Assembly (NCBI GenBank): GCA_019828565.1 | Contig: JAHDYR010000005.1 | Location: 1,550,001 to 1,614,000 of the forward strand | DNA: 64,000 bases | Direction of reading: 5' to 3' | DNA from: Carpediemonas membranifera | Lineage: Eukaryota > Fornicata | In this document: one piece after another, positions 19,068 through 30,584 of the stretch | Position numbering within the stretch: position 1 is the first letter of the stretch | How the letters are laid out: every line of letters starts with the position of its first letter | Notes under the pieces: generated by a model | Seen by the model: the letters and a program-made list of their open reading frames with translations, nothing else | Databases searched by the model: none | Told to the model about the DNA's origin: nothing | Translations under genes and position numbers: made by a program

Positions 19068-20396
19068 ATGGCAAACGTTGAGAAGGAACTCTTTGCTGCA
19101 ATCGACCAGTATATGACGGCCAATCCTACTGGTGTGCTCATCTCCGATCTTCAGGCCTTGAAGCGAAAGCACGTCGAGCTGCTGAATGGTGACGGCTCCC
19201 AGGAAGCTACTGAGGGTTCTCACACGCCTCCATCCACTGACAACACCGCTGAGACCACCGATGGTGATGCCATTTCGCACCAAGAAGCTGGTTCAGCTCC
19301 CGATCGCACCGTTCTCCGACCTCGACGCTCCGGACGGCACATCGCCGACTGCCATCCCGAATCTGCTCAGACCACAATCACCCGCACGAGCGAGCTGGGC
19401 GCTGAGTTCAACCAGCGTGTCGTCGAGGTCCCCGTCCGCCCATTCCACCGACAGACCCGTTACCGCGCCAATGTCGAAACCCCTCGGGCCATTGTGACTG
19501 TCGCCGAGCCGACCGAGCCCGCCGAACCTCTTCCGGCACGCGAGCAGCGTCAGGTCGAGACCTTCCGCACCACCTTTGCGGAGATCAGCACTGCTCGCTT
19601 CTCCAACTGCTTCGAAGTCAATTTCACAGCCCTCCTCGACCGAGTTCAGACCGGGAAGCTCTTCGGCAGCGCTATGACCGAGGTCACGGCTGCTTACGTC
19701 TCTGCCGACATCCTTCGTCGGTTCGCGGAGGTGACGGCCATCGGGTGCGCTCTCCAGCGCTCCATGGAGGGTGTCCAAGACACTCGCGCCGTAGCCGCGG
19801 CTCTGGTCCAGGGCGGGACGAGCGACCGGTTTGCCACAAACCACGTCGCCACAGCTGAGGGAGCCCTCCTGGCGCTGAAGCGCACTCGGGAGCCGGGTGC
19901 TACGGTCTCTCGTGATGTGGTGGTGGACCTCCTCAAGCGCGTGGTGATGGCGGGCCGACACCCAGCCATGTTCTCGCTGCTTATGGCGGCTGAGAACCGC
20001 GGTGCCTCGCGCCTGACCGCCACCCGCTCCCGCGACTTCGTTCGGGCATATTGGACCTGTGTCCGGCTTGAGCATCTCCCGGCTATGGAGCTTGCCATGA
20101 ACAAGGAGCTGTTCACGCTCCAGCTCACGGACACGTCCGCCGCGTACGGTGTGGTGGAGGTCAAAGAGCACATCGAGCTCTACGAGAACGCCCGCCAGGA
20201 GGAGTCGTTCATCCTGCTCGTCCAGTTTTCGGGCTATCCGCTGCCGTCACTGACCTTCCTGACCCAGGATCTTTGCCGCACCATGCCTGTCACTCGTTAT
20301 CTCAACGAGCATAACTTATGGCGTCGCGTTCGTCGGCGCTGGGAGCATGACGGCATCTTCTTTGAGCTTGGTGACAGCCTTGGTGCCATTGAATAA
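19068..20396 (+). CDS. Unknown 442-residue protein
   Basis: The single ORF starts at ATG 19068 and ends in TAAATCAG. The first 150 residues are disordered, with an Arg-rich patch (VLRPRRSGRHIADCH). The remainder is helical (AEVTAIGCALQRSMEGVQD, FSLLMAAENRGASRL) with no motif I recognise. Codon use is GC-rich, like core genes, and there is no frameshift. It may belong to the island to its left or be captured by the Ty3-type element that begins 20 bases downstream. Confidence 0.55.
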   Translation: MANVEKELFAAIDQYMTANPTGVLISDLQALKRKHVELLNGDGSQEATEGSHTPPSTDNTAETTDGDAISHQEAGSAPDRTVLRPRRSGRHIADCHPESAQTTITRTSELGAEFNQRVVEVPVRPFHRQTRYRANVETPRAIVTVAEPTEPAEPLPAREQRQVETFRTTFAEISTARFSNCFEVNFTALLDRVQTGKLFGSAMTEVTAAYVSADILRRFAEVTAIGCALQRSMEGVQDTRAVAAALVQGGTSDRFATNHVATAEGALLALKRTREPGATVSRDVVVDLLKRVVMAGRHPAMFSLLMAAENRGASRLTATRSRDFVRAYWTCVRLEHLPAMELAMNKELFTLQLTDTSAAYGVVEVKEHIELYENARQEESFILLVQFSGYPLPSLTFLTQDLCRTMPVTRYLNEHNLWRRVRRRWEHDGIFFELGDSLGAIE

Positions 20397-20425
20397 ATCA
20401 GATTGTGACTCTCTCTGGGCGCCAT

Positions 20426-21205
20426 TTACTTGGCCCTTCCCAGGAATACATCCAGTGCTTCACAACCCTTGACATTCCCATATGGTTCCCATGTGTCCTC
20501 TGACGGCTCATATCCCAGCCATCTAACCCGGAACTTCCTGTCTCTCATCCTGGCCTCACTCGTCGACTCTAGTATGGACTCGACCAGATATTCACCGAGC
20601 GTGACTGCCGCGAGTTCCTGAGCCCGTTGCTCGGACAACTCACCCATAAAGGCGCGAACTCTCTCCGAGGCGACTTGGAACTCCTTCTTTGTGTTGACAT
20701 CCTTGACGACATAGCCCACCGTGAGGTTCTGCCTCACGATAGGACGCACTAGCTTCATAGGCCCTCGCCATCCTGACGCCAACTTGGACGGCGGTCCATT
20801 CGGGTACTTGACCAACACGTAGTCGGACGAGATAGGTGTCGTTGCTGACACTTTGTCTAGCGCATCTTGGTGCATGACCTTGATTCTCGCCTCTGCCAAG
20901 TCTCGGGCTAACTGAGCTGCTTGAACATTACTGCTGGGCTGTACAGCCATACTCTGGACGTCTGCCATCATCACGTCTGCCGGGACACGGAAATCGCTAC
21001 CGAAGATGACCTCGGCCGGTGTTAAGCGTGTCGCGGTGTGGGGAGACGCGTTGACGATATACTGCGCGACAGGGAGGGAGTCTGACCACAACTCGCTCCG
21101 AAGCTGGTATTGCCTGTTGCGTAAAATGCGCTCAATGCGGCTGTTCGCCCGTTCCACAATGCCGTTTGACTGTGGATGGTACGGGGGTGGTGACGTGAGT
21201 AGCAA
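20426..21205 (-). pseudogene. Ty3-type integrase C-terminus and chromodomain
   Basis: This frame picks up after the C-run shift with PPPYHPQSNGIVERANSR, which contains the third catalytic residue of the DDE triad. It ends with a chromodomain (FRVRWLGYEPSEDTWEPYG) near the C-terminus. Confidence 0.8.
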
Positions 21206-24200
21206 ACCCTACGCGCACCGATAGATCTGTGAATAGCTTGTTGACGAACTGCTTGCCCCCGTCTGTCTGTAGAACTCTGGGCACGCCGTACCGGAGAATC
21301 CATCCGTTGACGAAGGCAGTCACAGCTTCGTCCGCCCTTGTGGACTTGAGTGGAACGAGCTCGGTCCACCGCGAGGCTATATCAATAATAACTAAGATGA
21401 ACTTGTACCCGCGAGACTCTGGTAGGGGGCCAATAGTATCCATGGCTACCCGCTGGAACGGTCGCAGGCTCGCCGTGTGAAGGTATGGTCTGGACGCCTC
21501 GGCCGGCTTGGCGGTAAGTTGGCACACGGGGCAACGATCTATGACCCGCGCTACCCTATCCACTGGAGCCCGGAGTCCGTTAGATCTCAGCCACTCTACC
21601 GTCGTATAAACCGGGAGGTGGGCCTGGCCGTGCATATGAGCTGCCTGGATCTCGTTATCGGTAGCTGTTGCCTGTCTGGCAGTTGCGGAGAAGACTCGAC
21701 TCAGCCCGTCCGCCGCTCCGTTGTCAACCCCGGCCACATGCTTCACTGTGAAGTCTAGGTCTGCGATTGACTCGTACCAACGCTGGACTTTTGCGTTAGA
21801 CGATCGTGACATGTAGACCAGGTTCCGGTGGTCAGTGAGGAGAGTAAACGACGTCCAGCACAGGAAACGGCGCCACCTCTGGAGGGCGGTGACAATCGCA
21901 TACGCTTCCTGTTCGATCGTGCTCCAACGCGTCTGCACATCTGAGAACGCGTGGGACATATAACACACCGGCTTGCCGTCCTGGAGGAGAACACCCCCGA
22001 TCCCGAGATCAGACGCGTCTGTCATGACCACATGATCCTTCGAAACGTCAAAGTGCTCGAGTGCCGGTGCGTGGCAGAGGCGGTCCTTAACCTTGGCCAG
22101 CGCCTCTGCCTGAGGTAATCCGTCCGGAGCCTCCTTGCCGCTTGCAGCCCGGGCTAACGGTCGGATAAGCTCGGAGAAGTTAGGAACAAAGTCTCTCATA
22201 AAGTTGAGGAATCCCATAAGGGCCTGCGCGGCCTTCTTCGTCTTCGGTAGCCGCAGGCCTTCTACATCGCGGATCCTGTCTGGAGCAATCCGGAAACCCG
22301 AGCCGGACACAACCCATCCTAGGAACTCCACTTCGGCTAGGCCGAAATGCGACTTCTCCTTGTTCAACGATAGCTTGAGCTCGTCACATCGGCGGAGCAC
22401 CTTAGCGAGGTTGGCCAGATATTCCTGCTCCGAGCGTCCAAAGATGATAATGTCATCTATATATATAATGCAGGCGTCGCCTAAGAGGTCCTGGAACCCG
22501 CGCTCAATCGCGTACTGAAAGTGCGCGCCAGCGTTCTTAAGGCCGAACGGCATTCCGGTGTATTGGAACTTCCCACGGGGGGTCATAAACGCCGTGTATT
22601 GCCTAGAACGCTCGGTCAGCTCGACCTGGTGATACCCTTTCGAGAGGTCGAGAGTGGCGAAGACCTTGGCACCAGCAAGCCTGGTCAAGCACGTGTTAAC
22701 CTCGGGGATCGGATAGTCGAATGGCGTGGTCAAATCGTTGATTCTGCGGAAGTCGACGACCATCCTGGTCTTGTCCTTGCCCTTGGGGACGAGCAATGCT
22801 GGAGAAGAGTATGGCGAGAAGCTGGCCTGGATGTATTTCTTCGACAGTAGTTCGTTGACGTGCTCGTCGAACAGGCCCTGCTTCTGGTACGGTATGTAAT
22901 TGGATCTCGTGGCGACGACGCGGTCCTCCTTGAGTACGAGGTCGTATGGCTCTAATGCTGAGAACCCTTCTCGAGCATCAAAGCAATGAGCATAAGCTGC
23001 GAGGATGCGGTCATGAGTGAGAGTGTAGTCCGAAGACAGAGTATACGCCTGGAGTGGCTCAGGCTCTGGCACGAAAGGCTCCAAGGCGTCGTCATTGTCA
23101 GACTGAGACGGTTCACACAGGCTGGGGAGAATACCCCACTCGACCATGGTCTGATATGACAAGAGGAGATCATAAGCACAGTCAACCCCATACGCGGAGA
23201 CTGTGGTGGATAGACCTTTCGGGGTGAAAGGTGACTTACACATCTTCAACGGCACCTCATAACACGTATCAGTCTCGATCGTTCCACCCGGAGTCTTGAT
23301 CTTAATGGGTGCGGCAAGCTTCGTCGGAATGAGCTCGGCCGCACTGGCGGAAGCCGGGTTGACAAGAGAAATGTCAGCACCACAGTCGAATAAGACACGG
23401 TGCCATGTGGTAGATTCATCGCTACCCATAGGGACGACGGCACTCACGACGGGTAGGGAGCGCTGGCCTTCAGACGCCGACGTAGAAACAGAGACAGAAA
23501 AGCATGATCTGGGGTTTACCTGACAGAACTTGTCTAGGTGCCCCGACTTGCCGCACTTCGCGCACACGGCCTTCTCTCTGGTGCATTCGAAGGCGCGGTG
23601 GTTCGGCCTGCCGCAGTTAAAGCAGACGATGTCTCGCTGGTGACCGCGGTGTTGCGTCTGGTGCTGCGTCTGCTGCTGGCGCTGACCGTGACGTTGGCCT
23701 TGCTGGTGGGAGTGCGTCTGGTGCTGGCGGGGCTGGTGTTGCTGCCGCTTGTCTTGGCGCGGCTGATCCTGAGGCTCGCGCTGCTCTCGCGGGGGGCGGT
23801 TGCGGACAGCGGGCTGCTTAGAGCGTTGGCGCTCTTGAGCAGGGGCAGGCTTGGACGTTGAAGTGAGCTTGATTGCTTCCTCCAGACGCTTACATGTCAG
23901 GAGGGCGGTCGAAAAGGTCGCGTCAAGTGACAGGCCCTTGGAGGCGTGAGAAACCTCCTCTCTGAGCGTTTCATCTTGGATTCCGCGCAAAAACTGGCCG
24001 CGAAGGACTGAATCCTTGCCAGAGGGTGCAATGAGACGGCGGCGGGAAGCGAAGCGGTCGATATAGAGAGATAGGCGGCCAATATCGATACCAGTGGTCG
24101 ATAGGTCGAAAAGGCGGCGCTCGAGGATCGCATCGGAGGGCTTAACGGTGTCCACAATCGCCTGGAAGACGATGTCCTCGCGCTCGTGCTTCGTTCTTTT

Positions 24201-24401
24201 GGAACCATCATCGTGATGTTTTGCGGCCTGATACTTTCTGGTAATATCAGTACCCATCGCCTTGCAGTATGAGGTCACCGCGGGTCCGAGTCGCTTAAGC
24301 AAGCGCCTCTTTCCGCCCGCGCGAACATGCTTATCCAATTTCTCGGCAAATGAGAGGACTGCGTGAATCTCAGGCTGTGTACATAAAGGTCCCTTATCCA
24401 T
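21132..24401 (-). CDS. Ty3-type Gag-Pol polyprotein
   Basis: The ORF starts at ATG 24401; further upstream codons in frame are not ATG. Gag is helical, then Arg/Gln/His-rich, then has two zinc knuckles (CFNCGRPNHRAFEC and CAKCGKSGHLDKFC). Protease reads VLFDCGADISLV. The reverse transcriptase has FATLDLSKGYHQVEL, TGMPFGLKNAGAHFQ and YIDD. RNase H has VMTDASDLGIGGVLLQ. Integrase has a CPVCQ finger, AMDTIGPLPESRG and QTDGGKQFVN. The frame is lost at 21190 in a C5 run just before the catalytic Glu segment, so this copy is probably dead. Confidence 0.85.
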   Translation of the reverse strand: MDKGPLCTQPEIHAVLSFAEKLDKHVRAGGKRRLLKRLGPAVTSYCKAMGTDITRKYQAAKHHDDGSKRTKHEREDIVFQAIVDTVKPSDAILERRLFDLSTTGIDIGRLSLYIDRFASRRRLIAPSGKDSVLRGQFLRGIQDETLREEVSHASKGLSLDATFSTALLTCKRLEEAIKLTSTSKPAPAQERQRSKQPAVRNRPPREQREPQDQPRQDKRQQHQPRQHQTHSHQQGQRHGQRQQQTQHQTQHRGHQRDIVCFNCGRPNHRAFECTREKAVCAKCGKSGHLDKFCQVNPRSCFSVSVSTSASEGQRSLPVVSAVVPMGSDESTTWHRVLFDCGADISLVNPASASAAELIPTKLAAPIKIKTPGGTIETDTCYEVPLKMCKSPFTPKGLSTTVSAYGVDCAYDLLLSYQTMVEWGILPSLCEPSQSDNDDALEPFVPEPEPLQAYTLSSDYTLTHDRILAAYAHCFDAREGFSALEPYDLVLKEDRVVATRSNYIPYQKQGLFDEHVNELLSKKYIQASFSPYSSPALLVPKGKDKTRMVVDFRRINDLTTPFDYPIPEVNTCLTRLAGAKVFATLDLSKGYHQVELTERSRQYTAFMTPRGKFQYTGMPFGLKNAGAHFQYAIERGFQDLLGDACIIYIDDIIIFGRSEQEYLANLAKVLRRCDELKLSLNKEKSHFGLAEVEFLGWVVSGSGFRIAPDRIRDVEGLRLPKTKKAAQALMGFLNFMRDFVPNFSELIRPLARAASGKEAPDGLPQAEALAKVKDRLCHAPALEHFDVSKDHVVMTDASDLGIGGVLLQDGKPVCYMSHAFSDVQTRWSTIEQEAYAIVTALQRWRRFLCWTSFTLLTDHRNLVYMSRSSNAKVQRWYESIADLDFTVKHVAGVDNGAADGLSRVFSATARQATATDNEIQAAHMHGQAHLPVYTTVEWLRSNGLRAPVDRVARVIDRCPVCQLTAKPAEASRPYLHTASLRPFQRVAMDTIGPLPESRGYKFILVIIDIASRWTELVPLKSTRADEAVTAFVNGWILRYGVPRVLQTDGGKQFVNKLFTDLSVRVGFATHVTTPVPSTVKRHCGTGEQPH

Positions 24402-24553
24402 TAGCTTGGAAGTAAGCTTACTGTGATCACTAAGGAAAAAGGCTTTACAAAGAGAGCTCGACACAAGGGTGTCGAGCTGGACGGATCAAGACCGTATCAA
24501 ATACGTATCTCATATATAAATGGCTGACAAAAGCATGGCAGATCACCAGATTC

Positions 24554-25072
24554 ATGGAGGAAGGCAGGGACATCCTCAGGTTGCAGGCCCCGGAGGCGCC
24601 GGCGGTCTGGCAGGCAGCTTGGTGCAAGACAGGAGTCAACACGGAGGGCAGAGGCGCAATAAGGGCACAAGGACAGGAGACGCCGCTCAGCAACAAGCTC
24701 GTCTTCTCTGACGTCAGGGCCAGGGTGATCAATGCCACCAGCCGCCGCCAAAAGAGGGACAGGGAAGAAGAGTCAGACAACGAGAGCGGCGCACAGACCA
24801 GCCAAGAGGAAGACCCCAAACCCAAGGTCGTGTTGACACAAGCGGAAGGAGTGAGCGCCAGAAGGGGCCTTGGAGCCGAGCTTGATCAGCAGGAAGAAGA
24901 GAGCATACCCCGAGCATCAGAGGGAAGTGCATCAGCAGGGAGCCTACCGGAGGCATTGCAGAGTCAGGGTCAGAAGAAGCTCATCCTCGGTTCTATCGAC
25001 TTCGAGTGTGGAGATCCTGGGAGTGAGAGGGCAGGGATCAGTGCGGTGCCGACAGAGGGGGGCTCGTGCTAG
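24554..25072 (+). pseudogene. LINE ORF1, first part (exonuclease motif I)
   Basis: The ORF starts at ATG 24554, with a charged, probably disordered region (RDREEESDNES). It ends with KKLILGSIDFECGDPG, which looks like motif I of DEDD exonucleases (D-x-E on a strand). The frame stops at 25072 just after a G6 run. The protein continues in the overlapping frame at 25066. Confidence 0.6.
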
Positions 25073-27162
25073 TGGACGTCGAGACGGGGGAGGTCGTTGG
25101 CCATGGCCACGGCCTCTTCTATGAGCCCAACCTGCCGGCCAACAAGGTGGACCAGAGCAGATACGCGACGTGGGCAGTGACGGGGATTCCCCCAGCGACG
25201 TTCGTGGAAGTGGACACAGGGGAGGTGCCGATGGACTATCAGCAGCACTTCAGCAGATTTAGAGAGTGGGCCACGCGGCTCGCAGCCAAGCTGAGAGACA
25301 GAGAGACCAGGGAGAACTGGAAGCTAGTCCTTCATGCCAAGGGCGTCCACATGGAGAAGTTCCTCCTGACGAACGAGGTCAACGGGCTCAACAGGGACAC
25401 CAGGGACTTCTTTAGAATGAGGCTGGTGGACGATAGCGAGCTGGCCGACGCCATCGAGGAGCTCGCCCCGGATAAGGCAAGAGAGTACAGGGCAAACTAC
25501 GAGATCAAGAACTACAGGGAGATGGCAGATATATGGGCCAGCCAATGGCAGCGCAGGGAGCTCCCGAAGGGGGCCTGTCCGTACCACAGGCACACTGCAG
25601 GGTGCTACCATTGTGCGCTGGCAGATGCAACGTTGTTCGCGGCGAAGGTGTGGGGCATGATGCTGAAGAAGATGAGCACGCCGGATCTGGAGAGTGCGAT
25701 GGGTAACGCTTTCAACAGCATGTATGACACGGTCAGGGACGCAGGGATCAGAGACGACCTCTGCGGAGGCAACGGAGTAGCGTACAGGCGTGAGACCTTC
25801 AACATCTTCGGAGGGCACCCGTACGGCAACAGCAGGGACCTAAGCAGGGAAGAGGGCGACCGCATCCTAGTGGTCCCGGACAACGATCACTGCTATGGGA
25901 TCGGCTTCGGATTCAGCGAGGTCATTAAGGGTATGAAGGGCATTCTATTGGCCCCAACCACGGTCATGGAGAGAGGAGTCACCACGAGAGTCCCCATATG
26001 GTCGATCCATGAGAACACGACCCACATTCAGAGACTGATGCTGCAGGGAAGAGCTGGCAGGGCAGTTACTAGGGACGAGGACATCGTCACCATCGCGATG
26101 GTCTACAGCTGGTGGCCCTCAAGGGAGGATACTGCTCATCAGGGTCAGCCGGGAGTCCACGACCTGGCAGAGAGCGTCAGACGCGAGGAGAAAGCCATAG
26201 CGAACGTCAGGGCACCCCCAGGGTATAGCGCAACCATCAGAGCGGCCTTCATCCCGAGAGACTGGGGCTGTATCAGGGTCAGAGAGGCAGGGACGACACT
26301 GGGACGGATGAAGAAGGTGGGGACCCGTATGGTGTCCACGACCATCCCGCCAGAGGATAACTGCAAGATCACCCAGAGGCCGACGGTTAAGTACATCCCG
26401 TCAAGAGATGGAAAGGAGGAGAGACCCTACACGGTCGATTACTCGGACATGGGCATAGAGGGATCTATCAGACGGCTCACCGAGATGATTGGCACGCCGG
26501 TCGGGCCAGTAGGCCGAGATGACCTCTATACCAACAACCGCCGAGCCGACGGAACCCTCAGAGACGAGAGAGAGCCCAGAAACAACGGCGTCCATCGGTG
26601 CGACAGAGAGCGCAGGGACGTCAGGCCTCACCATGAGGACAGGGAGCGCAGGGACGATCAGGGCAGAGACTCCGGAGAGAGCAGACGCCGCTCACCCCCT
26701 CATGGGACCGGCAAGAGGAGTGGCAAGGACAGGGCGGTGAGCTACACAGGGGCTGGAAAGAGGGGCAAGCTCGACGGCGACGCCCGTTACGAGGCTGGAA
26801 GCAGACAGTCGAGTGACAGCGACGCGGAGAGGGACGAACTCAGGAAGGAACTTGATGAAGCCAAGAAGCTGATTCTCGCACTCAGGGCCAGGGACAGCAG
26901 GGAGGAGGAGCAGGCGACGCCAACCCCAGCACCGGCTGACACCCAGGGAAACCAGGGTGCCGGCAAGGAGCACAGGGTAGTCCGCCACAAGAAGAGGACT
27001 CGGACAAAGAGGTCTCGCAAGCCGAGACAGCTAAACCAGATGGAGCTAGTGGCCCAGATCGTGTCAACGGTGATGAAGACCATGCAGCAACAACAGGGGA
27101 TGGCAACCGAGAACCAGAGCGATGATGGCAGTGACAGTGGCAACTCAACGGAGACCGATTAA
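25066..27162 (+). pseudogene. LINE ORF1, main part (DEDDh exonuclease-like)
   Basis: The first residues, LVLVDVETGEVVGHGHG, are the expected second strand after exonuclease motif I, so a one-base change in the G-run split this ORF. WKLVLHAKGVHMEKFLL sits where motif II should be, although the usual Asp is not clear. YHCALADATLF fits motif III of the DEDDh class (H-x-A-x-x-D). The C-terminal 250 residues are Arg/Asp/Glu-rich and end in a Lys/Arg cluster (HKKRTRTKRSRKPR), suitable for RNA binding. LINE ORF1 proteins are usually RNA-binding chaperones, so an exonuclease domain here is unusual. Confidence 0.55.
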
Positions 27163-27480
27163 GCAGGGGTAAAGTGGTATTCTTTGAGAGTGATAGTGAC
27201 AGTTGTCAGTTCTTTTCTTTTAATCCAACCCTGGCTCCCACCCAGGGTCCGGCATTAGCTGAAATGCACTGCCGGTGGGCTGTGGCGGCAGCCAAAGGGG
27301 GGTCACGCCAATGCGCCCCCTCCTAAGTATCCCTGCCCGAAGGTAAGGATGGTCACCAGGGTAACCCATAGTTGGCCCGCCATGGGTAACCGGAGCCGGC
27401 ACGAAGGCCCCGTGACGGGACAAGGGCAGATTGCAGGGAATTTCCGAAAATTCGCAGGATAGGAAAGACGGAGTACAAGA
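27163..27480 (+). other. LINE inter-ORF region
   Basis: There is no ORF of interest in these 318 bases. Base composition is like the rest of the element, with repeated CAGGG-type words. Confidence 0.4.
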
Positions 27481-29763
27481 ATGGAAACGATCAAGATAGC
27501 GAGCCTGAACACTGAGGGACACATCGGGAAGGGAAAGGACTTCACGGCCTCAATGGCAACGGCTATAAGGATGAAACTGAGCGACACAGATGCAGTATGC
27601 ATCCAAGAAACGTGGAGGACGGCGAATACGAGGGTACACAACTTCATAGACTTCGACTACGCAATGGCAGGGAAGGAAACAGAGGAGGAGCTAGCTATGG
27701 ACAACGAGAGGAGGAAGAAAGAAGCCCAAAGCCAGCGCCGAATAGATGCCCAGCTGGGCATAGCAGGGAGCAGTAGCCGGACGCCCAGGACGAGGGGTAC
27801 TAGAGAAGGAGTGGGCACAATCATCAACCCAAGAGCAAGAGGGAGCTGGGACGTAGGCATCACAGATAGCTTATCAGGGAGGATACAGGTGAGCATACTC
27901 AGAACCCATAGGGACATCCTGGTGATCAACGTGTATGGCCCACCGGTCGGCCACGGAAGGGAGGAGAAGGACGAGTTCAGGGACGGAATAAGGAGCATTC
28001 TGGAGATGAAAGGAGAGATGGAAACAATCATCATAGGGGACTGGAACCTCGACCCCAAAAGGATAGCCACAATGGCAAGATGGAAGGACCTGATCAGGGA
28101 CTATAAGCTGGGAGCAGTGATCCCCATGGAAGGTACCCTCACCAAGGGAACTACCACTCCGGACTTCGCGCTGGTATCATCAGGGATCAGAGGAGCAAGG
28201 ATAGAAGTACTGGATGCTAGTCGACTCGGAGTCTGGGGGTCAGCCCACAACATGATAAGACTGGAATGGAGGGAACAACGGATCCAACGGACTACAAAGA
28301 GAGAGGAAGTCCTAGACATACCGGGCGTCAGAGTGTGGAACATGAGGAAGAAGGCTGAACGCACATCAGTCAGAAGACTGCACCGTTTTAAGAGCCTGGA
28401 TGAGTGGGAGGAGGATATCAGGAAGGATATGGGCGAGCCGTCAGGTCACCCAGGCAGTGGAGACAGGGAAGAGGTCATCAAAGAAAAGGTGTGGTCGGAA
28501 CTCCGGCACACACCATGGACAGAAGAGGGAAACAAGACCAGAAGTGAGATCATGAAGCGTGAGCTGCAGGCCTTCTGGGGAAAACGCAGGGAAGAGTGGA
28601 TCCAGGACCTCAGCCGGAGCGCGAAGGAAGGATACAAAGCATCCAGGTCCATGGTGGAAGCAGCGGTAAGAAGATGGTGGTGTGAAAACCAGTTCAAGGG
28701 CATGCCAGAGAGCATACTGAAGGACGGGAAGATTACCACCAACAAGGAAGAAATAGGTAAGATCCTCCTACAACAGTATGCAGGAGTGAGCAGGGGCAGG
28801 GAACCGGAGTGGAAGGATAGAGGCAATGGAAAGAGGGAGGACGAATTTAAGGAGAGAGAAATACGAGAAGCGATCAGAAGGATAAAGAGGGACACTGCAC
28901 CGGGACCGGACCACACTACAGGGGACATGCTCAGGGACACAGATGACCAGGGGATCGCTCAGATAACTAGGCTCATGAACAGGGTATACAGGGAGGGCAA
29001 GATCCCGACAACATGGAAGTATGCTACAGTCTCGGCCATCCACAAGACAGGGAAGCCCAGAGTGAAGCCGGAGTCGTACAGACCCATCTCGCTAACACCA
29101 CTACTGTATAGGGTGTATGGTAGGCTCCTGAAGAGAAGATTAGAAGCAGCCACATGGCACCTCATCCCAAGAGAGCAAGCAGGGTTCCAATCGGATAAGG
29201 ACGTAATACAACAGATACAATACATCGTGCAGAGACACCAGGAAGGGGGGGAGACCACGTCGATCTTCCTAGACATAGAGAAAGCCTATGACACCGTCCC
29301 GAGGGACATCCTCATGGATAAGCTGCAGGGAATGGGGGTCGAAGACCACCTCATCAGGGCAATACAGAGTACACTAGAAGAGACATGGATCTCGGTGAAG
29401 GGGGCAGGGTCATGGGAGAGAACAAACAGGGGAGTGAAGCAAGGATGTGTCCTAGCGCCGACCCTGTTCGTTTTGTTCATGGCAAACTGGCCTCACCTGG
29501 TCAGGAAGAAGCATCAGGGACAAGAGTACGATATCAGGGAACCACCAACGGAGTTACCAAGAGTCCGGGACACGCTGCCGGCCACCCTAACCATGTTCGT
29601 GGACGATACAGCGGTCACAGGGGAGACACCGGAAAAGAGCAAGATAGTGGCGAACCTAGTCATAGAAGTTATCAAGGAGCACCTCATGAGGGCAAATGCA
29701 CAAAAGAGTGAGATGATCAGTGTAGACAGGGCAGCAGTGGCGAGAGTGGGGGAGTTACCCTAA
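27481..29763 (+). pseudogene. LINE ORF2, AP-endonuclease and reverse transcriptase
   Basis: The N-terminus is an apurinic-type endonuclease (IASLNTEG, CIQETW, IIIGDWNLDP, SAHNMIRLEW). The reverse transcriptase follows: TAPGPDHTTGDML, SYRPISLTPLLYRVYG, EQAGFQSDKDVIQQIQ, IFLDIEKAYDTVPR, GVKQGCVLAPTLFVLF and the catalytic FVDD. The frame ends in TAATG at 29761-29765, where the next frame begins. The RT thumb clearly continues there, so the ORF is split. Confidence 0.85.
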
Positions 29764-30584
29764 TGGCAAAAGAGGAAGCTAAGTACCTAGGTCTCTGGAT
29801 AGCCAGCGGAAAAGACCCACTGGCAGCCTGTATCAGAAAGAAGCGGGAGCAGAGCGAAAGGTACAAGAAGCTAGTGAGAAGAGTGGGATGGACCAGAGGC
29901 AACATGCCGGCGCTAGCCAGCAGGCTCCTCCTCGAAGTTTACATATGGCCGAGGATAATGTTTGGAGTGGAGTTGTGGGGCTACGCAGCAGGGGGGAACA
30001 AGATATGGACGGATTGGCGGGGCATCATGGCCGGAACAGGCCCAGGTGGGGGCTCGGTCATGCGCATCTTGAACGGATGGATGGACCTGCAAGCCCACCT
30101 GGAGATTCTAGCAGTCAAGAGGATCGTGACAAGCAGGGGCCAGGATATACCAATCAGAGACAGGGTCTGGAAGGAGGGATCGATTATGTGGAAAGCCAGG
30201 GACTCAGTGAACGCACTCCTCAGAGGAACAAGAGAGGGAGCAACGAATGCAGGGAAGATAGACTTTGGTAGGGAGATGGTAAGAATGAACTGGACCAGGA
30301 GGTGCAAGAGCAAGACAGCGGTGGGGCTCATGGAAGTCCTAGGACCCAAACGTATGGGAAAGTGCATGGCGGGGAAACCGGCCATAAGTAGGAAGACAGG
30401 GAAGTGGCAGTCAAGGGCAGAGTGGAAAAGGATAGTGTCGGTGGCAGCGAATGTCAGCCCGTCTCCATCATCAGCGGAAGGGGAGAAGGCCCAGAGCGAG
30501 CGCTGGCGGACCTGGCGATGGGTGAGGAACTCAAACACAAGATACAAAGGAGGTGCCCCCTGTGCACAAAGGAGAGCGAGATAG
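29763..30584 (+). pseudogene. LINE ORF2, thumb and connector
   Basis: The frame begins MAKEEAKYLGLWIASG, the standard K-Y-L-G block after the RT palm. It continues with a helical region (ERYKKLVRRVGWTRG, IWPRIMFGVELWG). The overlapping stop/start with the previous frame is better explained by a mutation than by design, since further shifts follow. Confidence 0.75.

Larger units (their letters stand above)
20410..24470 (-). mobile_element. Second Ty3/gypsy-type element with chromodomain
   Basis: Gag-Pol (24401-21132) and an integrase-chromodomain tail (21205-20426) lie on the minus strand. I found no long direct terminal repeats at the two ends. The edges given are approximate. It differs from the first element in having two CCHC knuckles and gag and pol in one frame. 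Confidence 0.75.
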
